From NCBI GenBank assembly GCA_910591455.2, contig OU342822.1:15041154-15105153 (forward strand): 64,000 bases of DNA, given 5' to 3'. Position 1 is the first letter of the stretch; every line of letters starts with the position of its first letter. Both the position numbers and the translations under genes were made by a program. Below are positions 36,301 through 50,458 of this stretch, piece after piece. Under the pieces are notes generated by a model. The model worked only from the letters and a program-made list of their open reading frames with translations, made no database searches and was not told the origin of the DNA. The stretch comes from Pholis gunnellus. Its lineage: Eukaryota > Chordata > Actinopteri > Perciformes > Pholidae.

Positions 36301-39244
36301 CATGAGACGCACACATACTGTGTAATTTGGTTTGGACTATGGTTTGTGGCACAAATAAGGGGCATGATGGAAAATTAAAACCAGCCACTTATATTTATAT
36401 ATATATATATAAAACGATGCTGGACTTTAACCCAGGGACAGAAGCAAACACATGTTTCTACTGCAGCCAATGACAAAAGTTGAGAACAGATGTGGGAAAG
36501 GTAACTGTGTGATGATGATCAGCGCTCAGTATTATGTCTGTAAGTACTGTTTTGCTCTCCAGGCTAGTTTCCACAAAACAACAAAATAGTAATCTTGGTT
36601 TATGAACAACAGTTATTATGGGAGCTCAGAGGTTGGATTAGAATGGTCAGGTGAGTTAAAGTTACACAGTGTGTGTGCAGGGTGAATCATTTTGCTCCCA
36701 CAGCCATCACGTTTGGACGGAAAGCAAACAACAAACAGAGAATGAATGGGAGAGGATTATTTTGGAATGATGAGGTGAAAATCAACAAAACTGCAGACAA
36801 TAAAAGAAGAAATGACCCGGGACTGACAGCGAGAGATAACAGAGGAATGAGAGTCACGGTGTGAAAGATGGATAGGAAAGAAGGAGGAAGTGGAAGAATT
36901 CAAAAGTACAGGTTTAATTGCCGGGGACTTACTGTTTTCACCAGGGCAACAGTAGCTGTCTGGGTCTGACTCGTTGTGGTAGTACAGGTCCATCGCCTTC
37001 GGGAGAAATATGGCATTACTTAGTAACACAAAGTGAATATATAAATCACAAAAACATGCAAAGTATATATTGAGTTAGACCGTGGATTCAGTTCCAAAGC
37101 CATCAAGTCTATAATAAAATGCATATTCATTAATAACTGACTTGACATGTTAGGCAACACGTTGGCTTTGTTGTTTATGTCCCTGCAAATCCGGTTTTGG
37201 ATATAATGTTTGAATTCAGTTGAAAGACAAAAGGTGTTCTATGCTTTGTGGAACTGTACAGCCCTTAGGCCTGTAACGTTTTTTCAAGTTATATAAATAA
37301 AAAAATAAGCTGGCCAGGCTACAAACTAGATCAGTGGTTCCCAACTTGTGGGTTGAGATCCCAACAAGGAGGTCACAAGACAAAGCTAAACGTGATAAGA
37401 TAGCATAAAAACACCAAGTTATCTTTTCTTTTCTTTCCAGATGGCCGGTTGAAGTGGTCACAACTGAACAAACAAACAAATGTAACCTGTGAAGAGGGGG
37501 CGCACACACTAAGGAGTTTAGAAACCACTGATCTAAGCTGCTTATAAGCTCTTTAAAAGAGTACAGTGACTCTAAGAAATGTAACATTTCTGAACAGCAG
37601 CACTCTAAGTCAACATTTCTGAAACCACTGGTTCTGACCCAGACTTGTTCGTGCCCCTTGTTTCAGTTGGTTCCACACGTCACGTGTTTTAACGAGGCCG
37701 GGTTTCCAGGGTGAGACTGCATTAAATCACTTGAGTCCTGTAATGAAAGCGGTGAGAAACCTCTGCTCTAACAAAATGACGACACTGTGTTATTGTGCTT
37801 TAGTGAGACCGAACGCCAGGATGAAAAGAAGATGAACTGCTTCTTGATCTTGTAAGCTAAGTTCACTTTGCAGCATATCTTCCAGCTGTATATAGAGACA
37901 TGAGAGAGTTTCAAATATATCTATTTGTCTCCCTTTATCTATCAAAGACAACATGTGGGCAGTGGTGGAAGTGTTGAGATCTTCTACCCATAAATGAATG
38001 GAATAATACTCCATAACAAGTAAAAGTCCTGGATTCAAGTACAAAGATATTATCAGCAAAATGTCCCTAAAGTTTAAAAAGTAAAAGTACGGATGAAGTC
38101 ATTGAAAACATTTTTTGGGGACTCTTCTCAAATCTTTGTTTTTATTGTGAAATAATGGATAATTTGGACCCAAAAACCATTATCAAAATAAAACAATCTG
38201 GCAGGTTCAGAGGGGACATATCTCTTTAGTGGAACTGACACCAACTCAGAGACAAAGGGCCCCGACTAGACTTTGCGTTTTTGTAAAACGCCGCAAGACA
38301 TAAAGGTTAATCCTGAACAAGGCAAGTTATTCTACAAATGTATCATATGTTGTTTTATATAAAATCTTAATCTGGAAAGTCACTAGTACATGAGTAAGTG
38401 AAGTATGTGAAGTATGTGAAGTGGTGTGCATGTCTTTGTGTGTGACCGTTTCGATTATAATAGTCAATACATTGCATACGTGGCAGGTTGAATGGCTCAG
38501 AAATGTACAAGTAAACACTCAAGAATGTGCACACAAGGTCTCAACAGCAACTATGTAAGTCTGACATTCCCACGAAGTCACACTGTCGTGTCAGATATTA
38601 CTTGTTCTTGATGTTGTAGTCACTAATGGACTTTGCTATACTTTGCTTTGCAAGTATTACTGTTAAATACAGTCTTAGCCTAGTTTGCTCTTCCACATTG
38701 CTGCTCTGAAAACTCAGTATTCTCCCATAGGTGTTGTCAGAGAGCCAGACAAGCTGAGGCATGTGTGTGTGTGTGCGTGTGTTTAAGTGTGAGAACACTT
38801 TGTTCATCCATTCAGAGGTGATGCTTTCAACAACCTGCGTGCATGCAGATGACATGGTCATTGCATCTCTATGTAAGTCTGAATATAGCTGACAGCAGCT
38901 TTGTCTATCCGTCTTTTCCTCTCCTTTTTGCTGTCATACACACACAGACACACATGCACACACACACACACACAGACACACATATTGCTTGCTGTTCACA
39001 TCCCCTTATACTGTTAACATCTCTCTGGAGTCAACAATCACTTTTACATTCATGCCCCTTTCTCCTTGAATTTGCATCTCGGGCTCTTTTCCTCTCTTTC
39101 TTCGGGGTTGTTTATTGATTCAGTATAGAGATCTGATGGAGTCATATCCATAGTGACGGTGAATCTAGGCTTTCCGTTCATTAATATTTAACTGCGGATT
39201 TATGTTCCCATAAGAAGTCAGATCGTTTAGGGTTGTTAAAACAG

Positions 39245-39281
<37 letters not shown>

Positions 39282-42200
39282 AATATACTTTTTTTGTCAA
39301 TGTGAGGATCATGGAGAAGAAGAGGCTTGTATGACTTAACTGTGAGTCATAAGATGAAGCGCATTCAACGCAGAAGAAAATAAATATTTTACTTTGACCA
39401 TCAAATAGATTATTAAGTTTAAGTCTTTGGTTTGTATGCACCAAAACTCAAAGGAATAAGATGCAAATGAGAAGAGCAAGAAACTAAGCACCCGATTCTA
39501 TGAATTCCAGTGCTAAAATTCTTGCTTTACTTAAGTATTCCATATTGACAACAAACAGAACCATTGTGCTTTCTATATTACTTATTTTAATGTTATATTT
39601 TAAGCCATTAAACTGTCAATCATTTCTTATGTTATGAACTTTTCTCAGACTGGTTTTTAGCAGTCTTGTTTGGTTTGACCAAATGATGACGTCACAGCGT
39701 TATTTAAAATAGGTCTCTGAAATAGCCCAATTACAAGTACTGATACAAAGGTGGGTCTTGTTCGGTTGAATATCAGTTAACAGTTTTGGTCAGTACTAAA
39801 AGTGGTACTAAAAGTACAAAAACAAATCCACTGATTAACGTAATAATTTAGTGTTTGCTCCCTGTAATTGAATTAGCTGTTGGCTAACTTACTTGTGTGC
39901 GTTGACGTGGCTGCCAGGTATCCTCCAGGGCGTAGCTGATGTAGGGCCCGCTGCAGACGGAGCACTCCAGCATGACAGGGCTGGCCATAAGGGGCGAAGC
40001 GTGGATCCCCCAGGACTGACAACCACCCAGGTGGACGTCTGACTCTGCTTCCTTCTGCTTGCCTGTAGCGTCGCCGTGATGGCGGGAAAGCATCTTCCAC
40101 TTCCTGACCTGAAAGCGAAGACAAGTGAAGGACATTCACTGAAAGAACATTTAAGACCAGCTAACAAACGACCACAGCTTGAGTCAACACCTTCATTTTA
40201 TGAGTAAAATAACTGAGGGAACCATTTGCATTGGAGGCAGAGAGTAAGTTCTCAGCTTTGGGAGAAATCTCCTCTTGTGTGACAGCTGCACTCAATCATT
40301 TAGCATGTGACAGGCGACACTGACGGAATACATATCATGGGCATAAGCCCAAAAAATAGCCTTCAAGCACACTTGTACAGGAGAGAGAAGGTGAGGGAGT
40401 TCCTGAGGAAACCAAATTGCCTAGGTGGATCAGTGACCCAGAATGGCTGTTATATAAGGCAAATGGTGTCCTTGGCACACAGAGTGGACAGGTTCAGTGA
40501 CTGCAGCCATTTCAAATGAGTCTTATCAAGGCCTCTATCAGTGGCTGCTGCTCTACTGGCCTCTGCGTTACCACAACTTGGCATGGGGAAATATGTGTGA
40601 GAGAGAGATCGTGCGAGTGCCCGAGTATTAGAGTTCAAAACTTGCAACTCGGCAAAAAAACGTTCCCCGTGTATGAAAGGTTGCTCCCTTGACTATAATT
40701 ATAGCTCAGGGCTGGAAGGACAAAATGGATCGAAACAATTGGAGAGCGTGTCAAACACCATATGATACCATTCCGTCACAACACTGTGCGTCTCTGTGTG
40801 TGTGTGTGTGTGTGTTTTACAGCTATCTGTAGCTACTGTGAAATCAAAGTGATACAACTTTTTGCCAAAATTGTGAAAATTGTATTCAATCAATACATAT
40901 TGCTATTACTATTAAAGCATTAAAGGAATAAGAATTTCATTTTGTTTGGAAATACGTTTAGTCACTTAATGGAGAGTTAAACATAAAGCTACTGCCAGCG
41001 GTTGGTTATCTTAGCGTAGCTTAGCACAATGGCTGGAAATGTGGAAACAGCTAGCCTGGCTGTGTCCAACAAACAAATCTGCCAACAAGCACCTATAAAA
41101 CTCAGTAATTAATTCAGATATTTCTTTATTTCAAAAACATGTGTATGAATATGGTAAGTACATACATATTTACATATTTACTGCCAAATGCAAATTGTAT
41201 ACATAAACGAAGTCATGGACAAAGTGAAGTGGATGTATCGATGTGTAGGTCACAAACACTTTTCCTCTTGGCAACATTTCATCATAGTTATGTATGTACA
41301 GACCCATAAACTAACTTTACTAGTCTGAACTGTACATGTTTATCATTCAAATTATTCTTTATTGTTCGGCCTCTTACTGAACCTTCCAGAGAAAGCACCA
41401 TGCGCTCCTTTAATGGGTACGAAAATATGTCCACAGGAAGTATAACACATAACCCCCGTATATGAATACCATCTCCAGACTCCTCTTTCTCTTAACTCCT
41501 TTCCCTCCCCTTTGACCTGCTTTTGTTCTGTGACCCTTTAAGACAACAGTGCAACAGTTAGGTTGCAAAAGGCCTGTCCTATAAGATGTGTCCTTTCACC
41601 TCATAAACTCAGGATGTAATATAGTACAGGCAATTTCTCATACTGCAGCCAGGATGTAGTCATCAGCCACAAAGATCCATAAATCAAGAAGTAACAACAC
41701 CACACGCCACACCGGACTTCATCAGACCCCTTCCGTCTGCCTCCTCCTCACTAACCTCTTCGACTGCCCTTTGCCTGTGTGCTTTCCACATCATCTTGTA
41801 AAGATGTAAAACAACAACAACAGTGTCTCAGTCATTGACAGAGTTGCGTAAAACCTTTACCTTAAGAGTTGCCCTTTGCTCTCATACTGATGATCTGGCC
41901 ACACAATACAATACTGTATGATAGAGCTGCAACTGAAAAACACTGTTATCGTGAACATTCACGCAAACACATCCCTCGCATTGCTACTACTCACGACAAT
42001 ACTGCTTATACTTTAAATACACATAATGATAAACACGTGCATAATACATCAGAAAAGGTTCTGCGTAAAGTCCCTTCATAAAGGAGTAGACAAGACGTTT
42101 ACAGAACGGTAAAAACAGCACTGACAGAGAGGTACAGTGGTCAGAAACACACAGTCCCTGAAAGACATTTAATAGATTATTTGCTAATCCGACAGGATAT

Positions 42201-45200
42201 GTAATATGCTTTTTTTAAACTGGTGTTTAAAGCTGCTGTATTGCATTGTAAGGTGTTTCTTATGTTGTGTTATGACCCTCTTTCCTGGTAACCCCCTTTT
42301 TTCTTTGCATCGCCCTGCTTATCCCTCTCTGTCCTCTACCAGCTCTCCTTGGTGTGTTCCTCCACCTCTAACAAGCTGTGTGACGTCCCACATGTGTCTG
42401 AGCATCAAAGAGTAATGAAACGAGGGGAAGGCGAGCGAGCATCGGTGGGGGGGGAATCATAAAGTAGAAGAAAGGAATGAGGTGCGAGTGGAGATATGGA
42501 GACAAAGAAAAACATGTTTGAAAGACAAAAAGATAAACAGAGAGAACGAGAGTGTGAGATATTCTTACATAAGCCATCCCGTTCCCTGACAGATAAGACT
42601 TGTTCATTAACACCAAGGTCACTGCTCTGTCTTCTCCCTTTCTTTTTCTAGTTCCTTGATCGCAAACACAAACTTTTAAAGAAAATAGTCTAGTAGTAAA
42701 GAAAAAGAGAGCAGGACAGAGAGAACTGCAATGTTGTTGTTGAACAGGGGAACAGACAAAGGAGTAAGTTTGGGATTTCAAACTTAAGCTGCTTTGAGGC
42801 CATTTTCCTCCTCTGGGGTCATATTCTGACTCTTTTCATAAATCCTGAGGAGCGCTGAGGTCAACCCTGACTTACTGACTAATAGTCCTATTCATGGTCA
42901 TCCAGTGTGCCTCAATCTCTGCAGTGTTTCTTGTAAATGAAAAGCTGGAGAGCCTATTTACTCATCGCTTGGGCTTTTATGACATTTGTTTTCGTTCTCC
43001 ATTGTTCTGACATGGACATTGTTCAAGCCTTACCTGCTGTCTCACTGAGATAGACAAACATATTACATTACATGAGCACAGTTTGACTGAATTGGGCAAA
43101 GGTGAAAACATTGGTACACTGACTTTAAAAACGCTGCAAATTAAATTCACATACTTCACTTTAGATGTTTGAGGGCAACTACCTGGTGCTTTGATCTAAA
43201 TGCTAATGTCACTGGGCTAACATGCTTACAAAGACAATGCTAACATGCTAATGTTTAGCAGTTATATACAGCTGGTATAAAATGCTATTTAGCATTTTCG
43301 ACACCTTAGTTTAGCGTGTCATGCTAGCACTATCTAATTAGTGCATGGTTTAGCTGAGGCTGATGCGAATGTTGAACCTGATGTTTGTGTCATCCAACTT
43401 ATAGTGGTGGAGACATTTCACTCAAAACGACACATAAGATCCTGGTGGTGCTGGATGAAAAGTCAGGGGATGACGAAAGTCAGTAGAGCATGAATGTCTG
43501 TTCAAAGTGCAGGCAATAGTTGCTGATATATTTCAGTTTGGACCAAAGCCACCACTTTGATCCGTGCAATTGGATATCAGTGCTAACTGTCCATTCAAAA
43601 CACAGGTTCCACAGCATGCCAATACACTCGTTTTGCATCTCGACTCTGAATGTTAGATTATTTCTCCTTTTTGTTGCTGCATGACATTGGATTTTGTTCC
43701 TGGATTCAGGGTTAAGCACCACATAACCAGAATGAGGTCATAAGGTTGAACTGGAAATGGAATAATAGGTTTGAGGCTTTAACAGAACAACAAAATGCAG
43801 TATTTAACAAATACAATAGCTTGTTGTGCACTGGTAAAGCCATGAGTAAGCACATTGTCCACGTGGAAGCAGATCAGGTCAACTCTAGGCTTAGTTGTCG
43901 AGTGAGAGCCATAAGACCTAAAACCTCAATGCACTAAGCAGTTTCAGAGCTGAGTGTGGAAATAGAAGAACAAGAATTACATTGCATAGTCAGGGTGCTG
44001 CAGAGTCTCTGTGGCTCAGCAGTTTCTTGGCATTAGCTGTGGAACATCAAGATGGAAGACGGGATTAGCTGGGTTCTCAGGGTAGATTAGAACAACAATA
44101 ATTCCCAAATTCCCCGACAATGAGACCGGAAAGGGAGGATACTAGTGGATCTCCCAGATACGGTGGGAGTTGAACCCCATGAGTAGTAGAAACGGATACA
44201 GAATTTGTTACCTGTCTTTTGAGTCTTGTGAATATTAAAATGACTGATTATTCACGAATATTTATCGTACATTATAGTCCATTTCAGTCAGTTAATACAC
44301 CTATCCATCAGTCAATATCAGTTGTCCTCATGATTAACCCCTTTCTTCAAGCACTCTTGCACTGAAACCCTGAAAGTCTTATCAATAATAAAGATGTGTC
44401 ACTTCCTCACACCCACTTACCCTTACATTTCACCGCACAACATGCAGTCATGCAGATATCTCTCTCTCTCAGTACACAGAATGCCTTGGTTATCTGTATT
44501 AAACCAGACACAGATTAGACAGGATGGCTCTTTACATCACAAACCACCTGCTTTACGTTTCCCTTTTCAGCTCCCCTCTAGTTTATTATAGCTAGGGTTG
44601 GGTAAAACACAACAAAGCTAATTCACACATCCCCCTGTGTCACGACAAATTCAGCAAACCGCAGCCAAGGTATGAAATGCCTTCTGTATTTATCTCCTTT
44701 TTTTGTGCTTTGGCAGAGGAAGCCTGTGTAATGCTGCAGTAGCAACAGAAACAAATGCATTGTGCCATTTCGGGGTGTGTGTATATACATTCACTGTGAG
44801 CAATGAAGAGAGATCATGCAAGAAAGTGTATTACTGCAACCACATTCTTCCACTGCCAGAGCACTTGGCCTCGGAACAAATGAACGCCAGAGGATTAGCT
44901 TCCCATTGCTAAGTGTATGCTAAACAGGGTATAGCTTTAAAACTGCTTTCCAGAGCCTGGGATAGTTTCCTCATTTAAATGCTGCTCAAATATGTTTAAC
45001 TCAGAGAAAAAAACTGAGTCATAACAACAGGAAGAGCAATGAATGATGGCAGGAAATGATCGAGGCTGTAAAGGATATAGAGCGTGATTCCAATAAGTTT
45101 AGAGGCAAGGTTTTCAACAGTCAGCCAGCTGACTTTACCAGTATTACCAGGAGGACAAGAAGGAGCTGGAAGTGTGCCAGACAGATACAAACTGGCTTAA

Positions 45201-48200
45201 TACCAACGCTAAGCTGGCACTTCACCAGTTTCATTACAGAGCGCAGAGTGTAAAAGACTCGGGGGGTTCTGACCTGTGCCATGAATATGAATATGTGCTG
45301 AGGTCTTTAACGAGGAGAAAAGAAAGTTTTGAGTCAATTAGCTGAATCGTTTAAAAGAGTACAACAGAAGTTTGGAATGAGAAGCATTTCTCCCTGGTAT
45401 TGGTACAATATGCATGACAAGCCAACCACTTGGAAATAGATTTTTGCTCCCAGTACTCTCTGTGTAACTCTTTGTATCAAATATAATTGGACCTTGTGGG
45501 TTGATCCTCTTAATATCCTCTTATTCCCAATACAAGCTAAAAAAAACACTTTTACAGTTATGTAATTCATGCTTAATGCATCTACGGCTGGAATTCAAGG
45601 GAAGTGTTTCATGAGGTAAGCTGTTTGGCAGGTGAGGTGAGAACTGAATGTTGGTTTGGAAAGACACAGACAACAAAATGTTTTCACCGGGTGCACTTAG
45701 TTATCCAATCCAACAGCCCTGCAATGAATCGTACTGTTTTGTTCAGACTGTGTCCGAGAATCTATAATTACTTTTTAGACAGCTGTTTGTTGGTTTCTTA
45801 ATACTGTTTCTAATAATTACTTATATATCCGCGAAAAAACACCAAATTATCCAAAAACCAAGATTCACCGTTTTAATTTGAACAGAATTCACATCCTTGC
45901 CCTGAAAGGGACCTTTGAATATGACACACAAGTAATTAACCTTCGTTAATTAGCTGAAGTGATCTACTTCCCTCTCAGAACGCACAAGTAAGACACCTCA
46001 CAGATAAGACCATGTCAAGAGCCAAAGTCTGCAGCTCAAAGTCCAACAGAAACGTATTCTCACGCTAGAAAACCTCGGGCACCATGAAAGTCAAGACAAG
46101 ACAAAAGTTAATATGTGGGATAAAGGTGTGAGCATTTCTGTTACTAAAATCCCCCCAAATTGTCGTCTGATTATAGCACCTGAATTGCATTTGCACTTGT
46201 TATCGACTGACAGACTCACTTGACAGGATCTTTGAATTAAATCAGTCCACCAACAATTGCCTTCCTCCCGGTCTCATTCGCGTGGAACAGAGCTTAGCCT
46301 GCAGGGCCTTGTCACTGCCGAGGGAGAACGAGAAGGAGAATCGTCACACGTCGTCCCCCCTCTGTTTTTGTCACTGTGGAGAATGAACCGGTACGGCCAA
46401 CTTCCACATGAGAAACACACTCTTTAAACGCCACTGATCATCTGAGCTGGGTGTGTGTTTTTTGACTGTGAGGACAAAGGTTTAGCTTTGATCAAGCTTT
46501 TAGTTCCAGCTGTCTAGCAAAACGTTAACAAAATGAGCTTACCTCGCAGACAAATGGCGTTTCTAGATATTCATGTTCAGTTTTTCACCACTTTTGTCTG
46601 AGATCTAATCAATAGTTGACAACACAGGCTAGATCAAAATCACTGTTCTTCTTGGACACGCTTGGCTTCTTTCATCTCCCTGGATTTCTTCACCCCCAAT
46701 CTTTTTTGTTCCCTTCCTGCCTTCCTTCTCCCCTTTCTTCCTTCCTCCACTCTCCTGCCCTCTCACTCTCTTTTTCTCTTGCATGAATACGTTTTGGACA
46801 GTAAATACAAATGGACAGAGCAGGTCAGGCTTTTGATAAAGTTGGTGTTTAAACAACAGCAAATACACTGACTGATTAACAACACTATCACATGATCCAT
46901 ACCCAGAAATGGCCATAAGGAAATGAAAATGATGCCATAAGCAACTTGGGTAATGGCTCATATAATACATAATGTTTTGTTGGTCTCTTCTATCTAACTT
47001 GATGAGAAGTTTCAGCAGCAGTTTGATTACATCATGCAATCCAAAGTGTTTTCCGAAGTTCCAGTAAGATTCTAGAAAAGTACTGAAACTGTGAGATAAC
47101 AAGAGAGCGAGAGAACATCACGGGACAACCTGCAGTCAGCAAAAGTTCATGTTGTGTTCATTTTTAATTTAGTCTTCATCAAGAACAGTAGAGGTTTGAT
47201 GTAAGAGATTAGTGGAAAGGCTGCGTTTGCATTAGCTCTCTGTGTGCGTGTGTGTGTGTGGTGTATCTGACAAAGTGATGTTGCGTACATGGGACAGTAC
47301 AGGACGTCCTTATCAGGAGGATTTATAAGCTTTTGATTTCTGGTCATGCTCAGGCAGTGGGGCAGATGCTCTGACCTCATCCTCCATAATAATACTGTCC
47401 TCTCGGCTCCTCTCATCTCTCTCTATATCACTGCTGTGTCCAGTGTTTATGTCTCTCCCCTTATCTCCACCAATCCCTCCTGCCATTATTGTTCACCCTT
47501 TATCTATTTTCAATTCTAATTTCCTCCAAATTACCAATCTTTCCTCCTACTTACAGTAAACCTCCCCTCCTGTTCTTTGTTATTGTTCCTGCTGTTATCA
47601 CCCCATGGAAAGAAAAAAAATGCAGGCACCATAAATTGAGTACACTGATTTCATAATATAATAAGATCAGCGCCATAAAGTTGGTCTATATTTAGCCTTG
47701 GCTGTGATAGACTAAAGCCAGCAGAGGGGTGAAGGCTATATGCAAAGCACTGGGTCAAGGCTAAGCTAAGCTACCTGAATTCTAAAGGGTGCTAATGCTT
47801 CGTAATAATAAAAAAATAAAAAATTCAAAAGCTGCTGCTCACAATGAGAAAAGCTAATAATAAGCATTCAGTGTTGAACAAGCCGGCAAAGTAATTTACT
47901 TCTACATTTGCAACAGCCTAAAAAGTAAAGAATGAAGAGCTTCGTATGAGACTGTGACAAATGTCCCTGTAGCTTTCCCTTCTGTCTCTGCACACTTCAG
48001 GAGTAAAGGCCTGAGCTGACACTGTCTGTCAACGCCTGGCGTCTTATTCATCTCCTCCTCCACTAAAATGTGACGGCAGCCTCTCGACGTCATCACCCCA
48101 CTTTCTTAAGTCTGAGACACGTGTTAGACAGCGTGACTGATACAGTTCACTTTGATGGGTTGACAAATTTCCCATTGAAGCTTTTGCTCATTTGCATCTG

Positions 48201-48743
48201 AGTCGGGACGTGGGTGGCCTCGGTTAGAGCACGGAGCGGTGCATTTGACATGCGACGGGACATTTTTCCGTTACTGTTCCATTTGTGGAACAAGTGTCCT
48301 GCTCTGCGAGTGTTTTGGCACGCCAACTTGAGGGCCTGAGTTGTGAAGTGTTTGGACAGAGTGTTCCTAGATATGGTACAGCATGTATGAAATGGCGCAG
48401 AACATGACGTCTGTGTGCTGAGTTTTTTTGTAGTGGAGTATTTGGCAATGGCACACAAAGTCAAATACAGGAAGGGTGCATTTCAGTCCATATTTAGGTT
48501 GTGCATCTAACTGCCACTGCATGTTGTAAGTTTCCAGTTTAAATGTGGTTAATCATTGATTGAGTCTTGTATCTCAAAGCCACACTGGAGTAGCTGCTAT
48601 AGGTCAGTCCCGTTTAACACCACATTGACCTTGCATTGACTTCACATAGCAGCGTAAACTAGCTATGACTCACCACAGAAACCCCTCCTCTTTAACAACC
48701 CCCACCCCCAGCCTGCTCCAACCTTACCGCAACACCCATTCAT

Positions 48744-48780
<37 letters not shown>

Positions 48781-49097
48781 ACACGCACAGACACTCACGC
48801 CGGTTATCTCCAGTGAGACATTAGTGACAGATCTATTGGCTGTGAGGGCAAGAGGTGGAATTGATGGCGAGATAGAGTGAGATAGAACTGCCTGGAAGAA
48901 ATCCAGAGCAAAATGGAAAAAAACAAACTTAGGGGCTGAAGGAAAGAGAGCAACACAGTCCTGTTAGAAATCCTTACATGAGTCAACGTTGTTTCTCGGT
49001 GCACACACTCACATGCAAACGCACACAGTGCACAGTGTGGCTTTGTCTTGCTGGGACAGTGATGACTCATTCTCTCCTGTCGCCCATGGGACTGGAG

Positions 49098-49148
<51 letters not shown>

Positions 49149-49722
49149 CAGGGAACAATCTGATGGGTATGATGATTGATAAGAGGGGGATGGCTATTAT
49201 GATTGCAGTTGCAAGGACAACCTGGACACCTGCAAGCAGCCTCAGAGTGAATGCACTGGTGTGTGTTTGGGGCGAGGCCATTGTTGACAGCATTCACTGG
49301 AGTTCATTTTTTATTTAATTTTGATACAATATGCATGTTCAGCAACACCAGCCCGTGTTGAGCAGCAACAACAATGTTTTTTTGAAAAGCGCCCCGGTCT
49401 TCTTACTGTTTAAGTTACATAACGACACTGACAGTAGAGCTTAAAGGGAGAATGAAGACAAACAAAACAATGTCCAGGGTCCTGTTAATACCTAATTTGC
49501 TTCTTTGACTTATTTTAATGAGCGCTAATGGGCAAACAGAGGGAGCTCTGTAAAATGAGTGTTGTTACAGAGCGTGTTAGTGGATAGACTTGCACCTGCA
49601 GGCCAGAGGAGGACGTTTGTGGTGAGAGAATGGCAGGATGAGGGGAGTGGACTATCCTCTTTGTATGGCACACATTATGAAATGAGATTACATTGTCCTT
49701 ATTAACTCTTCATTTACTTCTT

Positions 49723-49774
<52 letters not shown>

Positions 49775-50413
49775 TTTTCCTTTTACCTGGCAGCCCTTGC
49801 TCTTGTCATGGCTGCTGCTGGTTTGCCCACTGGCAGGGCACGGCGAGCTCGTCTCATGGTGGTAGTACTGTCCGCCCTGCAGGCCGCCGTAGTGACAGCA
49901 GCCGTACGGCGAGGGGAAGTGTGTGTACCACAGGTCATCGGCCAGCGGACACTTTGGACAGGAGTAGAGGAGGCCGTTCCCTTGGGCCTTCTCAACGCTG
50001 ACCTTCGGGTTTCGCATCCATCTTCGTACCTACACAGGAAATAAGTGTAGAGGGGGAAAAAGGTAAGTTTGATCTCATTTACCTTGTTACATGTAATTTC
50101 AAGACACACGCACGTCGCACACACACCGAATTAACCTTTGTCTTTGACTTTACTTGTTTTAATGTCGGCAATACATCAGAAAGATCTCTCTGCAGAAGGG
50201 GACTTCAATCCATATGCGGCTATTACGATGAATTATTACAAATTAAAGCCCTTCTACATCCTTGTCACTAAGAGATGTTCAAAACAATGAGCGAGATGTG
50301 TTTAATTCATATGCGCAAGTTGGTGCATGCAAGCACATTGCACACACATCTCTCCGGCAGTGACTAAGCCTTCCCAGAAAAGCACTGTCACTAACCATAA
50401 AATCTGGTGTGTG

Positions 50414-50458
<45 letters not shown>

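Larger units (their letters stand above)
29343..36932 (-). other. SGK1: SGK1 long-isoform intron containing the short-isoform promoter
   Basis: About 7.6 kb without coding exons. It includes the short promoter, a GC-box cluster near 31.2 kb, several microsatellites and repeat remnants. The segment 33790-33920 resembles a dispersed fish repeat with recurring TTTGCTAGAAATTTGCTAG-type words. Confidence 0.75.
36997..39892 (-). other. SGK1: SGK1 long-isoform intron 3
   Basis: 2.9 kb without coding potential. It holds two recognisable hAT-like miniature elements (37327-37535 and 37961-38094), a short GTGAAGTAT triplication near 38400, and CA and GA tracts. Confidence 0.8.
40109..49786 (-). other. 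SGK1: SGK1 long-isoform intron 2
   Basis: 9.7 kb without coding exons. It carries remnants of several dispersed fish repeats (40925-41115, 43180-43565), CA tracts near 48.75 and 49.1 kb, and a CT tract next to exon 2. Confidence 0.75.

Noticed and set aside
39873..40167. Other two reading frames of SGK1 long exon 3
   Set aside because: All three frames are open. Only the chosen frame is phase-compatible with the neighbouring exons.
48804..49318. Multiple frames rich in Thr-His or Cys-Val
   Set aside because: They are translations of (CA)n/(GT)n repeats, as are similar frames near 3.5, 25.4, 32.2, 33.3, 50.4 and 59.8 kb.
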